Assembly: GCA_048267245.1 (NCBI GenBank)
Contig: JBLWXV010000002.1
Span: forward strand, 434,001-498,000
Direction of reading: 5' to 3'
Source: JBLWXV01 sp048267245
Lineage (GTDB): Bacteria; Bdellovibrionota; Bacteriovoracia; Bacteriovoracales; Bacteriovoracaceae
Length of the DNA stretch: 64,000 nucleotides
The translations under genes were made by a program, and so were the position numbers. The notes beneath the pieces are model-generated. The model saw only the letters and a program-made list of their open reading frames with translations. It made no database searches and was not told the DNA's origin. This document shows, piece after piece, positions 42,157 to 51,200 of the stretch; positions within the stretch are counted from its first letter, which is position 1; every line of letters starts with the position of its first letter.

Positions 42157-42858
42157 ATGTCTGAAAGAAAGAATATACCTAAAAATGTAGAGCGTCATTT
42201 ATGGGGGCAATCAGGAGGATATTGTCAGAACCCATTTTGCAATAAGTCTCTGATTGTTGATGTAGACGGTACTAAGATTAGTATAGCTAACATGGCCCAT
42301 GTCGTTGGTGCAGGAAAAAATGGGCCGAGAAGTGAGCATGATTTGGCAGAGTACATTGAAAAAGAAGGAGAGGAGAACCTCATGATGTTATGCCTTGAAT
42401 GTCATAAGATTGTTGACGAGCTAGAAGAGAAATTTACTGTTGAGCAAATGTTAAAATGGAAAAAAGACCATATCGGAAAGATCGAAACTATTTTTGGGGT
42501 GCCATCGTTCGAATCAAGGAAAGATGCCAGGAGATATGCCGAAAGATTGTTAGATGAAAATAATACAATTCATGCTGAATATGGACCGAACAATGAGGCA
42601 AATTTAAATCCTGAAAGTGATTTGCCAAAAATTTGGAAGAGAAAGATTCTTGAAAAGATCATACCAAATAATAGAAAGCTACTAATTCTTGTTGAAAAAA
42701 ATGAGCAATTCCTTGGCTCGAGTGAGAGGAGAGTCGTCAGCTTGTTTAAGCAGCATGCGGATGACTTTGAAGCTAAGCATATTCTTCAGATTCCGGAGAG
42801 CGGTAAAATGTTTCCAGCGGAGATGAGTGATATTTTCAAGGGTGAACTTAATGAGTAG
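42157..42858 (+). CDS. HNH endonuclease of a putative three-gene module
   Basis: A 233-residue protein. The N-terminal HNH nuclease has zinc ligands C23 and C28 (CQNPFC), C79 and C82 (CLEC), the catalytic His in MAHVVGAG (H48), Asn74 and H83. Residues 110-233 are an alpha/beta region of unknown function (RKLLILVEKNEQFLG, a strand with a polar turn). The stop overlaps the next gene. HNH proteins with an extra sensory domain are frequent in phage defence. This one is not a Septu PtuB as there is no partner ATPase. Confidence 0.75.
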   Translation: MSERKNIPKNVERHLWGQSGGYCQNPFCNKSLIVDVDGTKISIANMAHVVGAGKNGPRSEHDLAEYIEKEGEENLMMLCLECHKIVDELEEKFTVEQMLKWKKDHIGKIETIFGVPSFESRKDARRYAERLLDENNTIHAEYGPNNEANLNPESDLPKIWKRKILEKIIPNNRKLLILVEKNEQFLGSSERRVVSLFKQHADDFEAKHILQIPESGKMFPAEMSDIFKGELNE

Positions 42859-43516
42859 GGAAGACGGTTGGACTGCTGAATGGGTTAAAGAAAAGTATAA
42901 AGATACGGAGAATGCAGCTTTTGAAGTAGAAGGTACTAACGTAGTTATAGTACGCTATAGAGGTGGACCAGAGAAAAGATTTGCAACAACATCTCTTTCG
43001 AGCTTGGATGTTGGTGAGGTAGAAGAGCTTCTTGCAGAAACGGGGGATGTGCATGCAATTATCAATATCAAAAATAAGCCAAACCTCAGCAAGGAGTTAA
43101 TTGATTATTTGGAAACAGGAGGGATTCCATTTGGTGGAATGGCAGACTTTACTGAACTGATATCAATCGATCTTGCTGACTTTAGCTCTTACGTTAATAA
43201 AGAAATTAGATTCATTTTTACCGGACTTGAGCAGCACGACAAGGTTGTTCATGTTGAAAGACTAGACCATAATAGGCTTTTGCTGAAAAGGGTAGGGATG
43301 TTAAAAGACTGTATAGTTTATAATTGTAATGAATACGACATTACAGCAGATGTTATAAGACAGATTATTTCTAAGAGAGTGGAGCTAGATGCGATTTTAT
43401 TTTCTAATCCAAATCATAAAGTAAGTAGTCAAGCCTTAACGGTCATAGGTTCTAAAGCATTGAAAACTTTTTCTTGGGCTGATTTACTTGGGGCCTTAAA
43501 TAGGAATAATCTCTAG
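42851..43516 (+). CDS. Unknown middle protein of the HNH / nucleotidyltransferase module
   Basis: A 221-residue soluble protein. It has a beta-strand-rich N-terminal half (VEGTNVVIVRYRGGPEKRF; VHAIINIKNKP), a Gly-rich FGGMADF turn, and a C-terminal half with DAILFSNPNHKVSS and FSWADLLGAL. The overall pattern suggests an alpha/beta Rossmann-like or restriction-associated domain but I do not recognise it. ATG overlaps the HNH stop by 8 bases and its stop overlaps the nucleotidyltransferase start by 1 base, so it is translationally locked to both. Confidence 0.6.
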   Translation: MSREDGWTAEWVKEKYKDTENAAFEVEGTNVVIVRYRGGPEKRFATTSLSSLDVGEVEELLAETGDVHAIINIKNKPNLSKELIDYLETGGIPFGGMADFTELISIDLADFSSYVNKEIRFIFTGLEQHDKVVHVERLDHNRLLLKRVGMLKDCIVYNCNEYDITADVIRQIISKRVELDAILFSNPNHKVSSQALTVIGSKALKTFSWADLLGALNRNNL

Positions 43517-43791
43517 TGGACATAAATAAAGACGTGATGAGGGATCTTGAGATTTTGAAAGTATCTTTCCCTGAAGATGTCGAAATATTTTTATTCGGTT
43601 CGTTTTGTAAATCGAAGGACTGGAATGATATCGATTTGCTTTTCTTATATAGTGATTGCCTTAGCCCAGATTTAGTAAGAGAGATGCTTTCTAGAGTTGA
43701 TTGCAAGTACCCAATTCATTCAATTTTTATGAGTAGGGAAGAAGAGATAGAACTTTCTTTTATTCAGACAACAAACGCCAGGAAGTTGTAG
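43516..43791 (+). CDS. Minimal nucleotidyltransferase (MNT-like)
   Basis: A 91-residue DNA polymerase beta-fold nucleotidyltransferase: FLFGSFCKSKDWNDIDLLF gives the GS (28-29) and the metal-binding DxD (D38, D40). The size is that of MNT antitoxins and related AMP- or NMP-transferring proteins. The GTG start shares one base with the previous stop. In HEPN-MNT pairs MNT AMPylates the toxin; no HEPN is present here, so its partner would be the HNH protein or the unknown middle protein. Confidence 0.75.
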   Translation: MDINKDVMRDLEILKVSFPEDVEIFLFGSFCKSKDWNDIDLLFLYSDCLSPDLVREMLSRVDCKYPIHSIFMSREEEIELSFIQTTNARKL

Positions 43792-43847
43792 CTTGTTGTC
43801 GTTTTTTAGTAAATTAGCCTCGTGATTTTGTAAGGTTAAAGTTACTT

Positions 43848-43869
43848 CGCCACCTCCATCACCTAAGCC
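43848..43869. repeat. Degenerate copy of the tmRNA 3' end (possible remnant att site)
   Basis: Aligning this stretch with the tmRNA 3' end at 40689-40710 gives 16 identities in 22 positions, including CCACCTCCA in full. It lies 57 bases after the nucleotidyltransferase stop. If it is an att remnant it would bound a 3.2-kb insert made of the small genes, IS fragment and HNH module. The match is short and could be chance. Confidence 0.3.
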
Positions 43870-44055
43870 CCGCTGGTGGAGACCCAGTCCCTCAATGACC
43901 AAATTGTAAATTTTCAAACACTTACCTAGAGAGGATCTTCTCAGTCATTATCCAATATCACTTGAAGTCACGACAGGTAACGCCAGTCAAGTAGAAGATG
44001 TAACTATCGTTGTAACAATTGAAGTAGGGCTTTTCTGTCCAATCTTAATGTATAG

Positions 44056-44070
44056 ACATATGTGTTGACA
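44056..44070 (+). promoter_or_regulatory. Palindrome and possible -35 box before the defence operon
   Basis: ACATATGT (44056-44063) is a perfect palindrome next to TTGACA (44065-44070), a consensus -35 box; the expected -10 at 17 bases is A-rich (AAAAAT) and poor. It lies 30 bases before the ribbon-helix-helix gene, a position suited to autoregulation. Confidence 0.35.
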
Positions 44071-44099
44071 TTGAAGGATGCGTAAATAAAAATAAATTA

Positions 44100-44288
44100 A
44101 TGAATAAAATAAGAGTTAATTTGAAAGAAAAGGCTTTTGAAGAAAAGACTGCAAATATCAATTTTAGAATTGAGCAAAGTCTTTTGGAGGATTTTAAGTA
44201 CGTTTGCTCCGAGGTTCTCGAGATTTCACAAGCTGAAGCATTAAGAGAGGCAATAAGACAAATTGTCGATCAAAATTTAGAAGAATAG
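44100..44288 (+). CDS. Ribbon-helix-helix (CopG/Arc-like) regulator
   Basis: A 62-residue protein. TANINFRIEQSLLEDFKYV matches the strand-helix start of CopG/Arc regulators and ISQAEALREAIRQIV the second helix. It ends 18 bases before the methyltransferase gene and probably controls its expression, as small regulators do beside many methylase-linked systems. No strong ribosome binding site is seen. Confidence 0.65.
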   Translation: MNKIRVNLKEKAFEEKTANINFRIEQSLLEDFKYVCSEVLEISQAEALREAIRQIVDQNLEE

Positions 44289-44306
44289 AAACAAGGATTG
44301 CAGGAA

Positions 44307-45449
44307 ATGGAGAAGATTAAATATTTAAGTTTGTTTTCGGGATTGGGGGGATTGGATTACGGGCTTGAAAGAGCTGGGTTCGAAAACGTCGGTTGCATTG
44401 AATATGATAAAGATTCTTGCGAAATGTTAAGACAAAATAAAAAATGGAAGGTTTTCGAGGGGGACATTAGAGAGCTTTCTATATCAAAAATAAAAAAGAC
44501 TATTGATCTTAAAAAGAGAGAGTTAGATTTAATTGTTGGTGGTCCTCCTTGTCAAAGTTACTCTAAATCTAGCTTTTGGAGTGAAAGCACGGAGAGAGGG
44601 TATAAAGACTCGAGAGGAAAGTTGATTGACTGTTACCTCGATTACGTAGAAGAATTTTTACCTAAAGCCTTCTTGATCGAAAATGTTCCAGGTTTTTGCT
44701 ACTCCAAGCAGTATGGAGCAATGGACAGGCTGAATAAATTCATAAGGAGGCTAAAAAGAGATTCGGGAGTTGAATACAAGATCAGTTATAGCTTGCTTAA
44801 TTGCGTTGATTATGGAGTTCCTCAACGTCGAGAAAGATTCTTTCTGGTTGGAAATAGACTAGATAAAAACTTTGATTTTCCAGCTAAAACTCATGGTGAT
44901 GTTGTGGAAGGTTTACTTCCATTTAAAACTTCCGGAGATGCCTTTTTGAATTTACCTAGTGATCACTGGAGAGATGAAGAGCTATGTGTTGGTGGGAAGT
45001 GGTCAGACTTACTGCCTTGCATTCCTCCTGGGAGCAATTATCAGCATTTTACTAGCAAGGGTGGCGGAGCTGATATTTTTGAGTATCGGACGCGCTACTG
45101 GACCTTTTTACTTAAGTTAAGTCCAAAAGAGCCGAGTTGGACGATCCAAGCAAGCCCAGGCTCTTCAACGGGACCATTCCATTGGCAGAATCGAAAACTA
45201 TCAAGCAGAGAGCTGGCCAGGTTACAAACTCTACCAGATACAATAAGACTTATTGGCTCGAAGACTGCTCTTCAAAGAATGATTGGAAACGCCGTTCCTT
45301 CATTAATGGGGGAACTACTTGGTAAGGAGATTAAATATCAAATCTTTGAAGCGAAAAAGAGTCGCAAGCTTTCGTTAATTCCCAAAGTTTCTAGTCAAAT
45401 ATATAGACCTAGAGTAGAAAGAAATGTCCCAAGATTTTATTTAAGTTAG
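44307..45449 (+). CDS. druM: C5 cytosine DNA methyltransferase, DruM-like
   Basis: A 380-residue DNA methylase that transfers a methyl group from SAM to cytosine C5. Motif I is LSLFSGLGGLDYGLERAGF, motif IV GGPPCQSYSKS (catalytic Cys near 82), motif VI ENVPGF, motif VIII QRRERFFLVG, and motif X RMIGNAVPS. The target-recognition region (about 230-300) is ordinary in length. Next genes encode DruF/G/E-like proteins, so it likely marks self DNA for this defence system rather than a simple R-M pair; no restriction enzyme gene is adjacent. ATG at 44307 is chosen; TTG at 44298 also fits. Confidence 0.88.
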   Translation: MEKIKYLSLFSGLGGLDYGLERAGFENVGCIEYDKDSCEMLRQNKKWKVFEGDIRELSISKIKKTIDLKKRELDLIVGGPPCQSYSKSSFWSESTERGYKDSRGKLIDCYLDYVEEFLPKAFLIENVPGFCYSKQYGAMDRLNKFIRRLKRDSGVEYKISYSLLNCVDYGVPQRRERFFLVGNRLDKNFDFPAKTHGDVVEGLLPFKTSGDAFLNLPSDHWRDEELCVGGKWSDLLPCIPPGSNYQHFTSKGGGADIFEYRTRYWTFLLKLSPKEPSWTIQASPGSSTGPFHWQNRKLSSRELARLQTLPDTIRLIGSKTALQRMIGNAVPSLMGELLGKEIKYQIFEAKKSRKLSLIPKVSSQIYRPRVERNVPRFYLS

Positions 45450-45503
45450 GGAATCTTATCTCATTCAATAGCTTCTAGTTCCGATAATTTAACAAGGTAT
45501 TAC

Positions 45504-47426
45504 ATGAAGTTAATTGAATTGATTCTAAATAGTCAGATCACTGATGATGAGGCATTGCGCTTGCTTAATTTTTTAAAGCAAGAAGAACAGTATTGTGTTG
45601 ACTTAAAAAAATATTCAAAGTTCGCATTCGAAAAAATTTTAGAAAGAATAAACAAGTCTGCCGACAAAAAAAAGTTAAATAAAAAAAGAAAAAATAACTA
45701 CACTGAAGATTTTCTTCGAGATTTAAAAATTGTCGGTAGGCATGATACCCGACACTCTTCGGCATTTCGAAACCTTCAACTTTTCTTGGCAAAAGATGGA
45801 ATGATAGGAAAAGTTTATAGGGATTTCTACGTATTTTTAGTTCTTCAGTACATAGGAGAGACAGAGAAATATAGGAATTTGTTTGGGGAGCTAGATCTAG
45901 AAGAAAAAGAGAAAGGGTCCAATTACCCCACTGAAGAAATCTTTAAACAGATATTAGATGCGAGGGTAAGCTACAACTTAACTATTGAGGACATAAAAAC
46001 CTTATACAATATCCTACACTTCGAAAGACTTACTGAAGAGCAAGAGGAAATAATGTTTTCGGATGCATCGGATAGTGATGTATTGATTCAGAAGAATGAG
46101 GAACTAGCGAATAGTCAAAAAGTGCTAGAGAGAAAAATTGTTGAATTAGAAGAAGAACTAAAGAGAACTCCTGCTCAAGAGATTGTTAAGGAATATGACG
46201 ATCGAGAATTAAAAGATGAAATTAGAGCGATTAAAAAGTCTTTTGAAGGTCAAATTAAGGACTTGTATAAAAACTTGGAACAAATTTCTGAGAATTTTTC
46301 AGGAAAAGCTAAGGAAGAAGGTCAAAAAGGAAACTTTAAAAAGATATTACAAAACACAGAGGTTAAATTTGATAAGAAGGTAAAAGACCTTCAGAAAGAG
46401 CATAACTCACAGGTAACAAGAATTTCAAAAGATTTAAAATCTGATCTGGAAGAGAAGGTTGGAGAGGTTAGGAGACTAGTTAACACTTCTCTGGCGGAAA
46501 TGAATGAGAAAATTAGCTTATTGTTTAAGGCTGAAAAGAAAGACTTGATGGGGGCTAGCGTTGAGGCTGAAAATATTCAAACTCTTGATGTGAAAAGACA
46601 AGACATTAAGCAAGAGGCTATATTTGTACATGCCTGGCTAAAGCATCTTTCTGATGCATATGGAATTTATCTTACGTTAGACCAAGCAGTTCTTATTCAT
46701 TGTGTTTTTAAAACTCTAAACTTTGTCTCTGTGGAGAATGTTTCGATATGCAGATCATGGCTTGAGACCTTGGGGCTTGAAGGCCTTGTAAAACTAGAAT
46801 CTGCAAGTCCATTATGGATAAATCAGCTAGACTGGTATGGTTTATATTCTCATTTGTCATTAGGTGAAGGGAAACTAAAAGTTGGCATTTTGTCTAACTA
46901 CGATACTGCCATCACTGAGTCATATCTAAAACCTGCATTACAAAGATGGTCTATTTCTGGCAGTTCGTTAATGAAGAAGTTATTCTTAATTCAATCAACC
47001 GACAGTGATGATAAATTAGCACAGAATGAAATCTTAAGTCTTGTTAGTGAATTAAAATATGAAGACTATCCCGAAATTGCATTAAAAGTTGATTTGTCAG
47101 GAGAAGATAAATTTCCTTTTGATAAGGCAATGCCTAGAATTAAAGAGTCGACACTTGAAAGCTGGACTAAGTTTGATAATGGTCAATCACTTAAAAGAAT
47201 TGTCGTTGAAATTCCCAAAGAGAGAGACGGTATATTGATTAGTGAGTATCAGCTATCAGTGTTCTCTAGCTTGTTAAAGAATCTAGCAGATTACTTCGAA
47301 AGGGTGAACTGCATTAACATTGCACATGAAATCGTTTTGCGAAGATATGTTGAAGTCAAGTACGGAGTTGATCTGTCAATTAAATATAGAAACTTCATTG
47401 TGGAGATGCTTGAGTATGAGTCGTAA
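45504..47426 (+). CDS. Large coiled-coil protein of the defence operon, DruF-like position
   Basis: A 640-residue soluble protein. The N-terminal third is helical with basic stretches (DKKKLNKKRKNN). Residues about 190-345 form a long coiled coil rich in Glu/Lys. The C-terminal third is globular (WLETLGLEGLVKLESASPLW, DWYGLYSHLSLGE). No enzymatic motif is seen. Its position between the methylase and the next partner matches druF of Druantia type II, but I cannot show homology. AAGG precedes the ATG. Confidence 0.65.
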   Translation: MKLIELILNSQITDDEALRLLNFLKQEEQYCVDLKKYSKFAFEKILERINKSADKKKLNKKRKNNYTEDFLRDLKIVGRHDTRHSSAFRNLQLFLAKDGMIGKVYRDFYVFLVLQYIGETEKYRNLFGELDLEEKEKGSNYPTEEIFKQILDARVSYNLTIEDIKTLYNILHFERLTEEQEEIMFSDASDSDVLIQKNEELANSQKVLERKIVELEEELKRTPAQEIVKEYDDRELKDEIRAIKKSFEGQIKDLYKNLEQISENFSGKAKEEGQKGNFKKILQNTEVKFDKKVKDLQKEHNSQVTRISKDLKSDLEEKVGEVRRLVNTSLAEMNEKISLLFKAEKKDLMGASVEAENIQTLDVKRQDIKQEAIFVHAWLKHLSDAYGIYLTLDQAVLIHCVFKTLNFVSVENVSICRSWLETLGLEGLVKLESASPLWINQLDWYGLYSHLSLGEGKLKVGILSNYDTAITESYLKPALQRWSISGSSLMKKLFLIQSTDSDDKLAQNEILSLVSELKYEDYPEIALKVDLSGEDKFPFDKAMPRIKESTLESWTKFDNGQSLKRIVVEIPKERDGILISEYQLSVFSSLLKNLADYFERVNCINIAHEIVLRRYVEVKYGVDLSIKYRNFIVEMLEYES

Positions 47427-48261
47427 TAAGTTTATGAATGCATTGATTACTCAATTGGCTCATCATGGTGAAGGAGATTTTGCCAAGTTTAAAGTTTCTT
47501 ACGATAAATCGCTGACTTATTCTGGTCTACATTCATTCAAGGGAAATACCTTTCTAAGATATATTTGTTTTGATTTTCTTATAAGCGTAGGGGTTTTAGA
47601 CACCTCTAGGAAAAACCGTAGCTTGAGGTGGTACTATCTAGGAAATTATTTTAATTTTTTAAACTCTGGAGATGTTTATCGCTTAAACTTTGGTGAAGAT
47701 CAGTTCGAAGAAAAGGGATGGGATTTTGTAAAGTCAGATTATTCAATATTTCCAAAGGGTGTGGTTTCTGACAAGAAACGTAACGATTTGGTCGATATTT
47801 TAAAAACACTAAACTTAGAAAACTTCTTGGAAAACCCCGAATATATAAGAGAGTTGGATTTTATAGATTTTTCTGAAATGTCATTAACTCAATACGACTT
47901 TAAAAAAAAATGTTGGGTGGACGATGTTGAAGAAATACAAAAAGACGGATTTTATAAATCTAAAGATAGATTTAATCAGCAATCTTTTTTTGTGACTAAA
48001 GATGGAAAAAGAAAACAGATATTAAATGATGAGTGGGCCTTTGTTATTGCTTCTAAATATTTGGGAGAAAAAATTTATGAAGTAGAGCTTGGAAACAGCA
48101 TATTGATTCCGTGGCAATTCAAACTACCCTCATTATTTAAACGAGTACTTGCAAGTATTTCATTTGAAATGGCATATCAAAAAACTGGGATAAGGTTTAA
48201 CGTAAATTCATTAGATGAGGTAAGAGTAATTGATCAATTATTGAGTGGTGCTGAGATATGA
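47416..48261 (+). CDS. Unknown protein of the defence operon, DruG-like position
   Basis: A 281-residue soluble protein with Lys/Phe-rich composition. It begins SRNKFMNALITQLAHHGEGD; a C-terminal region has NSILIPWQFKLPSLFKRVLASI and FEMAYQKTGIRFNVNS. No motif is recognised. The ATG at 47416 overlaps the previous stop by 11 bases and its stop overlaps the helicase start by 4 bases, so the three are translationally coupled. The place in the operon matches druG of Druantia type II. Confidence 0.65.
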   Translation: MSRNKFMNALITQLAHHGEGDFAKFKVSYDKSLTYSGLHSFKGNTFLRYICFDFLISVGVLDTSRKNRSLRWYYLGNYFNFLNSGDVYRLNFGEDQFEEKGWDFVKSDYSIFPKGVVSDKKRNDLVDILKTLNLENFLENPEYIRELDFIDFSEMSLTQYDFKKKCWVDDVEEIQKDGFYKSKDRFNQQSFFVTKDGKRKQILNDEWAFVIASKYLGEKIYEVELGNSILIPWQFKLPSLFKRVLASISFEMAYQKTGIRFNVNSLDEVRVIDQLLSGAEI

Positions 48262-51200
48262 CGAAAAAAAATATAACTCTTGTAAAAACATTTGAAGATA
48301 TAAAGGAATCTGTATTAGATTTTGTGGACACTGCTTATTTAACCAAAGAAGAAGAGTTTAATAAAGCACGAAGGGATTTGTTGTCAGATGATGATAGCGG
48401 GCCGTTGTTTAAAAAACCCAGATTCGAGATATTAGAAAGATATAAAGTATCTGAAATCCAATTTGAAGAAATTTTAAACGGTTTTGAGTTTTATAACTCA
48501 TGCACTGAAAAAGAAAAAATTAATATTTTAAGTTTTTTTAAAAATTTTGACCCTATTAAGTTTAATTCTCTGTTTGATCATCAAAAGCAAGCAATTGTGA
48601 GTGCTATAGGACGTAATGAGAATATTGTAGTTACTACAGGTACAGGTTCGGGGAAGTCTTATTGCTTTATGCTACCAATGCTATTGAATCTAATCCAGGA
48701 AGCGTTTAGAAAAGATGGCAAAGTTGGGCAATGGAATGAGCATTCACAAAATTTAGAAAATTGGTGGAGTGTCAAAGGTGCTAGCTTTGTCCCCCGAAGA
48801 CGACCTGTAAAAAGGAAAGCTGCTGTAAGGTGCATGATAATGTACCCATTGAATGCATTAGTTCAAGACCAGGTTGAAGAGCTTAGAAGTGTATTAAACT
48901 CTGACGTTGCAAATGAACTTTTCAAGAATGATTTAGGTGGAGATCGGTTTTATTTTGGACAGTATAGTGGAACTACTATTGGTAATGGAACTTTTTCTAA
49001 TTCTGATAACGTTAGAAAAGTTAAAAGTGAGTTGGTAAAACTGCAAAAAGAAAGAAAGGACTCTGATCCTAAAGATAAAACGGTCGTAGACGTTGTTGGA
49101 AGCGAATTGTTAACAAGGTGGGACATGCAGGAGTACCCGCCTGATATATTAATTACAAACTATAGTATGCTCTCGATAATGCTACTTAGAAAATATGAGC
49201 AGATCATATTTAAAAATACAAGAGAATGGCTAGAGGAAGATGAGCGAAACAAATTTGTATTAGTCCTCGATGAGTTGCATTCATATAGAGGAACTGGTGG
49301 AACGGAAATATCTTGTATTATAAAAGCCTTTTTAAATAAAATTGGCCTTACTCCTGACTCAAAACAACTTCAAATAATTTCAACTTCGGCATCATTAGAA
49401 TCAGAAAGCACAAGTGGAGATAGCCCTTTTTTGAGTGACTTTTTTGGATTTCAAAGAGGCAGCAAGAATTTTAACCTCATTACTGGGGTTAAGGAAAATC
49501 TTATAAAAAATCCTAATACTAAAGAATTTTTCAATAAGCTTTCACTCAAGCTTATTGAACTAAACTCAGGCGCTGTAGGGGTAGAGGAAGTAGAAAGTTA
49601 TATTAAAAGCAACTTTTCAAACTATAAAAATAAGACTTTAGGAGAAGTTTTAAATTTAGTTGGCATTGAATCTGCCTTGTTGGATCTATCTAAGAGGATA
49701 TTGAGTGAGAGGAAATTAGAAAACATTGAAATTTATCCATTATCTACTAAGGAAATCGCTGAAGATTTTTTTAAAGATGATGAAAATGCTGCCAAAGGTT
49801 TAGTTTCCTTAATAGGTTCTGAGAATGAACTGGTAAAAGATTTTAAAGGTAAAATCCGATGCCATATCTTTGTTAAAAACCTTTCAATGATAAGGACATC
49901 GTCAGTTTCTTTGCTTTCGAATCTTGAGAAGCCGACTCTCTACTCGGAAGATGTGCATATATGTACAAAAAGTTCGGCCTTGAATTATGAGACTATGTAC
50001 TGCCAAGAGTGTGGCTACCTTTATTTTCGGGGATTTTTATTAAGTAAAGAACAGCTTAAGAGCACTAATTCATCTTCGTTAATATTAGGTACAGAACCTT
50101 TAAGGCAAAAAAGTACAGACTATCCTCGACAGGTGATTTTCTCATTAGAAACTCAAAATGATGGAGAACTAGTAACTTCTGGACCAAAGTTAAAGCATAG
50201 TGAAAAATCTAAAAAACATTCTCATGGAGGATGGTTTAATAAGTTTTCTTTAAATGTTTATACGGGTGAACTCATTCCTCGCGAGGCAGTGATTAAAAAC
50301 AGCGATAGCTTCATAGAAGTAACAACATTTTTATGTGAAGAGGCACAGGGACAATTAGAAGGCTACCTCCCAAACCGTTGCCATAATTGCGAAACAGATT
50401 GGTCACAAAGGTCACCAACGTCACCAATTAGAAGCATGGGTACTGGTTACAGCAAGATGTCTCAGATTATTGTTGAACAAATCATGAGGCATCTCGGTCT
50501 TGTTGTAGAAGATACAATTTCTAACAAGTATGAAGAAAAAGAAAAATTAGTAGTTTTTAGTGATAGCAGAAGAGAGGCCGCAACTATCTCTGCTGATTTA
50601 GAGCTTAATCACTTTAAAGATAGTGTAAGAGCATGGACTGAAGATAGTCTAAAGGAAATGGCATCAGGGGAAAACGAAGTAATTAAGTTTTACAACTCTT
50701 GCAATGATATGGAGAAAAAATCTGATATTTATAATTATGATTTTGCGATTGAGAATGAGGAGATTGCAAGTTTACTTTATGATTTTAAAAAAGGGGACAT
50801 CCCGGAAAAGGCTCCGTCGTTTAATAAAGCTAGAAATATCTTAAAAGATGCAAAAGGAGGCATTGTACGTTTTGATGATATCGTTAAGAAAGTGCTCGGG
50901 AAATTGGTTGAGACAGGCGTTAATCCTATTGGCATAGACAATATCGGAACTCTTGCAGGTGAAAATGCAACTTGGCAGAAGGTTTTTATAGATTCCGATA
51001 AATATAATAGTGACCCTAGCTTGTCTAAAGATGTGGAAGAAAAAAGAAAAGAATACCTGGCAGATCTATCGAATACTGTAAGAGAAATAGTCGCTGCCCC
51101 AAGAGGGAGAGACTTTGAGTCTCTTGGTTATGGATGGCTAACATATAATCGTAATTTAACATCTAAACTTCCTACAGATGTACTTGATACTGTTATTGGG

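Noticed and set aside
42157..42858. Septu PtuB or a CBASS Cap4-type effector
   Set aside because: No partner ATPase is adjacent, and the C-terminal part does not show SAVED-domain features.
43516..43791. Classical HEPN-MNT toxin-antitoxin pair
   Set aside because: No HEPN RxxxxH motif was found in the neighbouring proteins.
44307..45449. A simple type II restriction-modification system
   Set aside because: No restriction enzyme gene adjoins the methylase; the adjacent genes are the DruF/G/E-like set.
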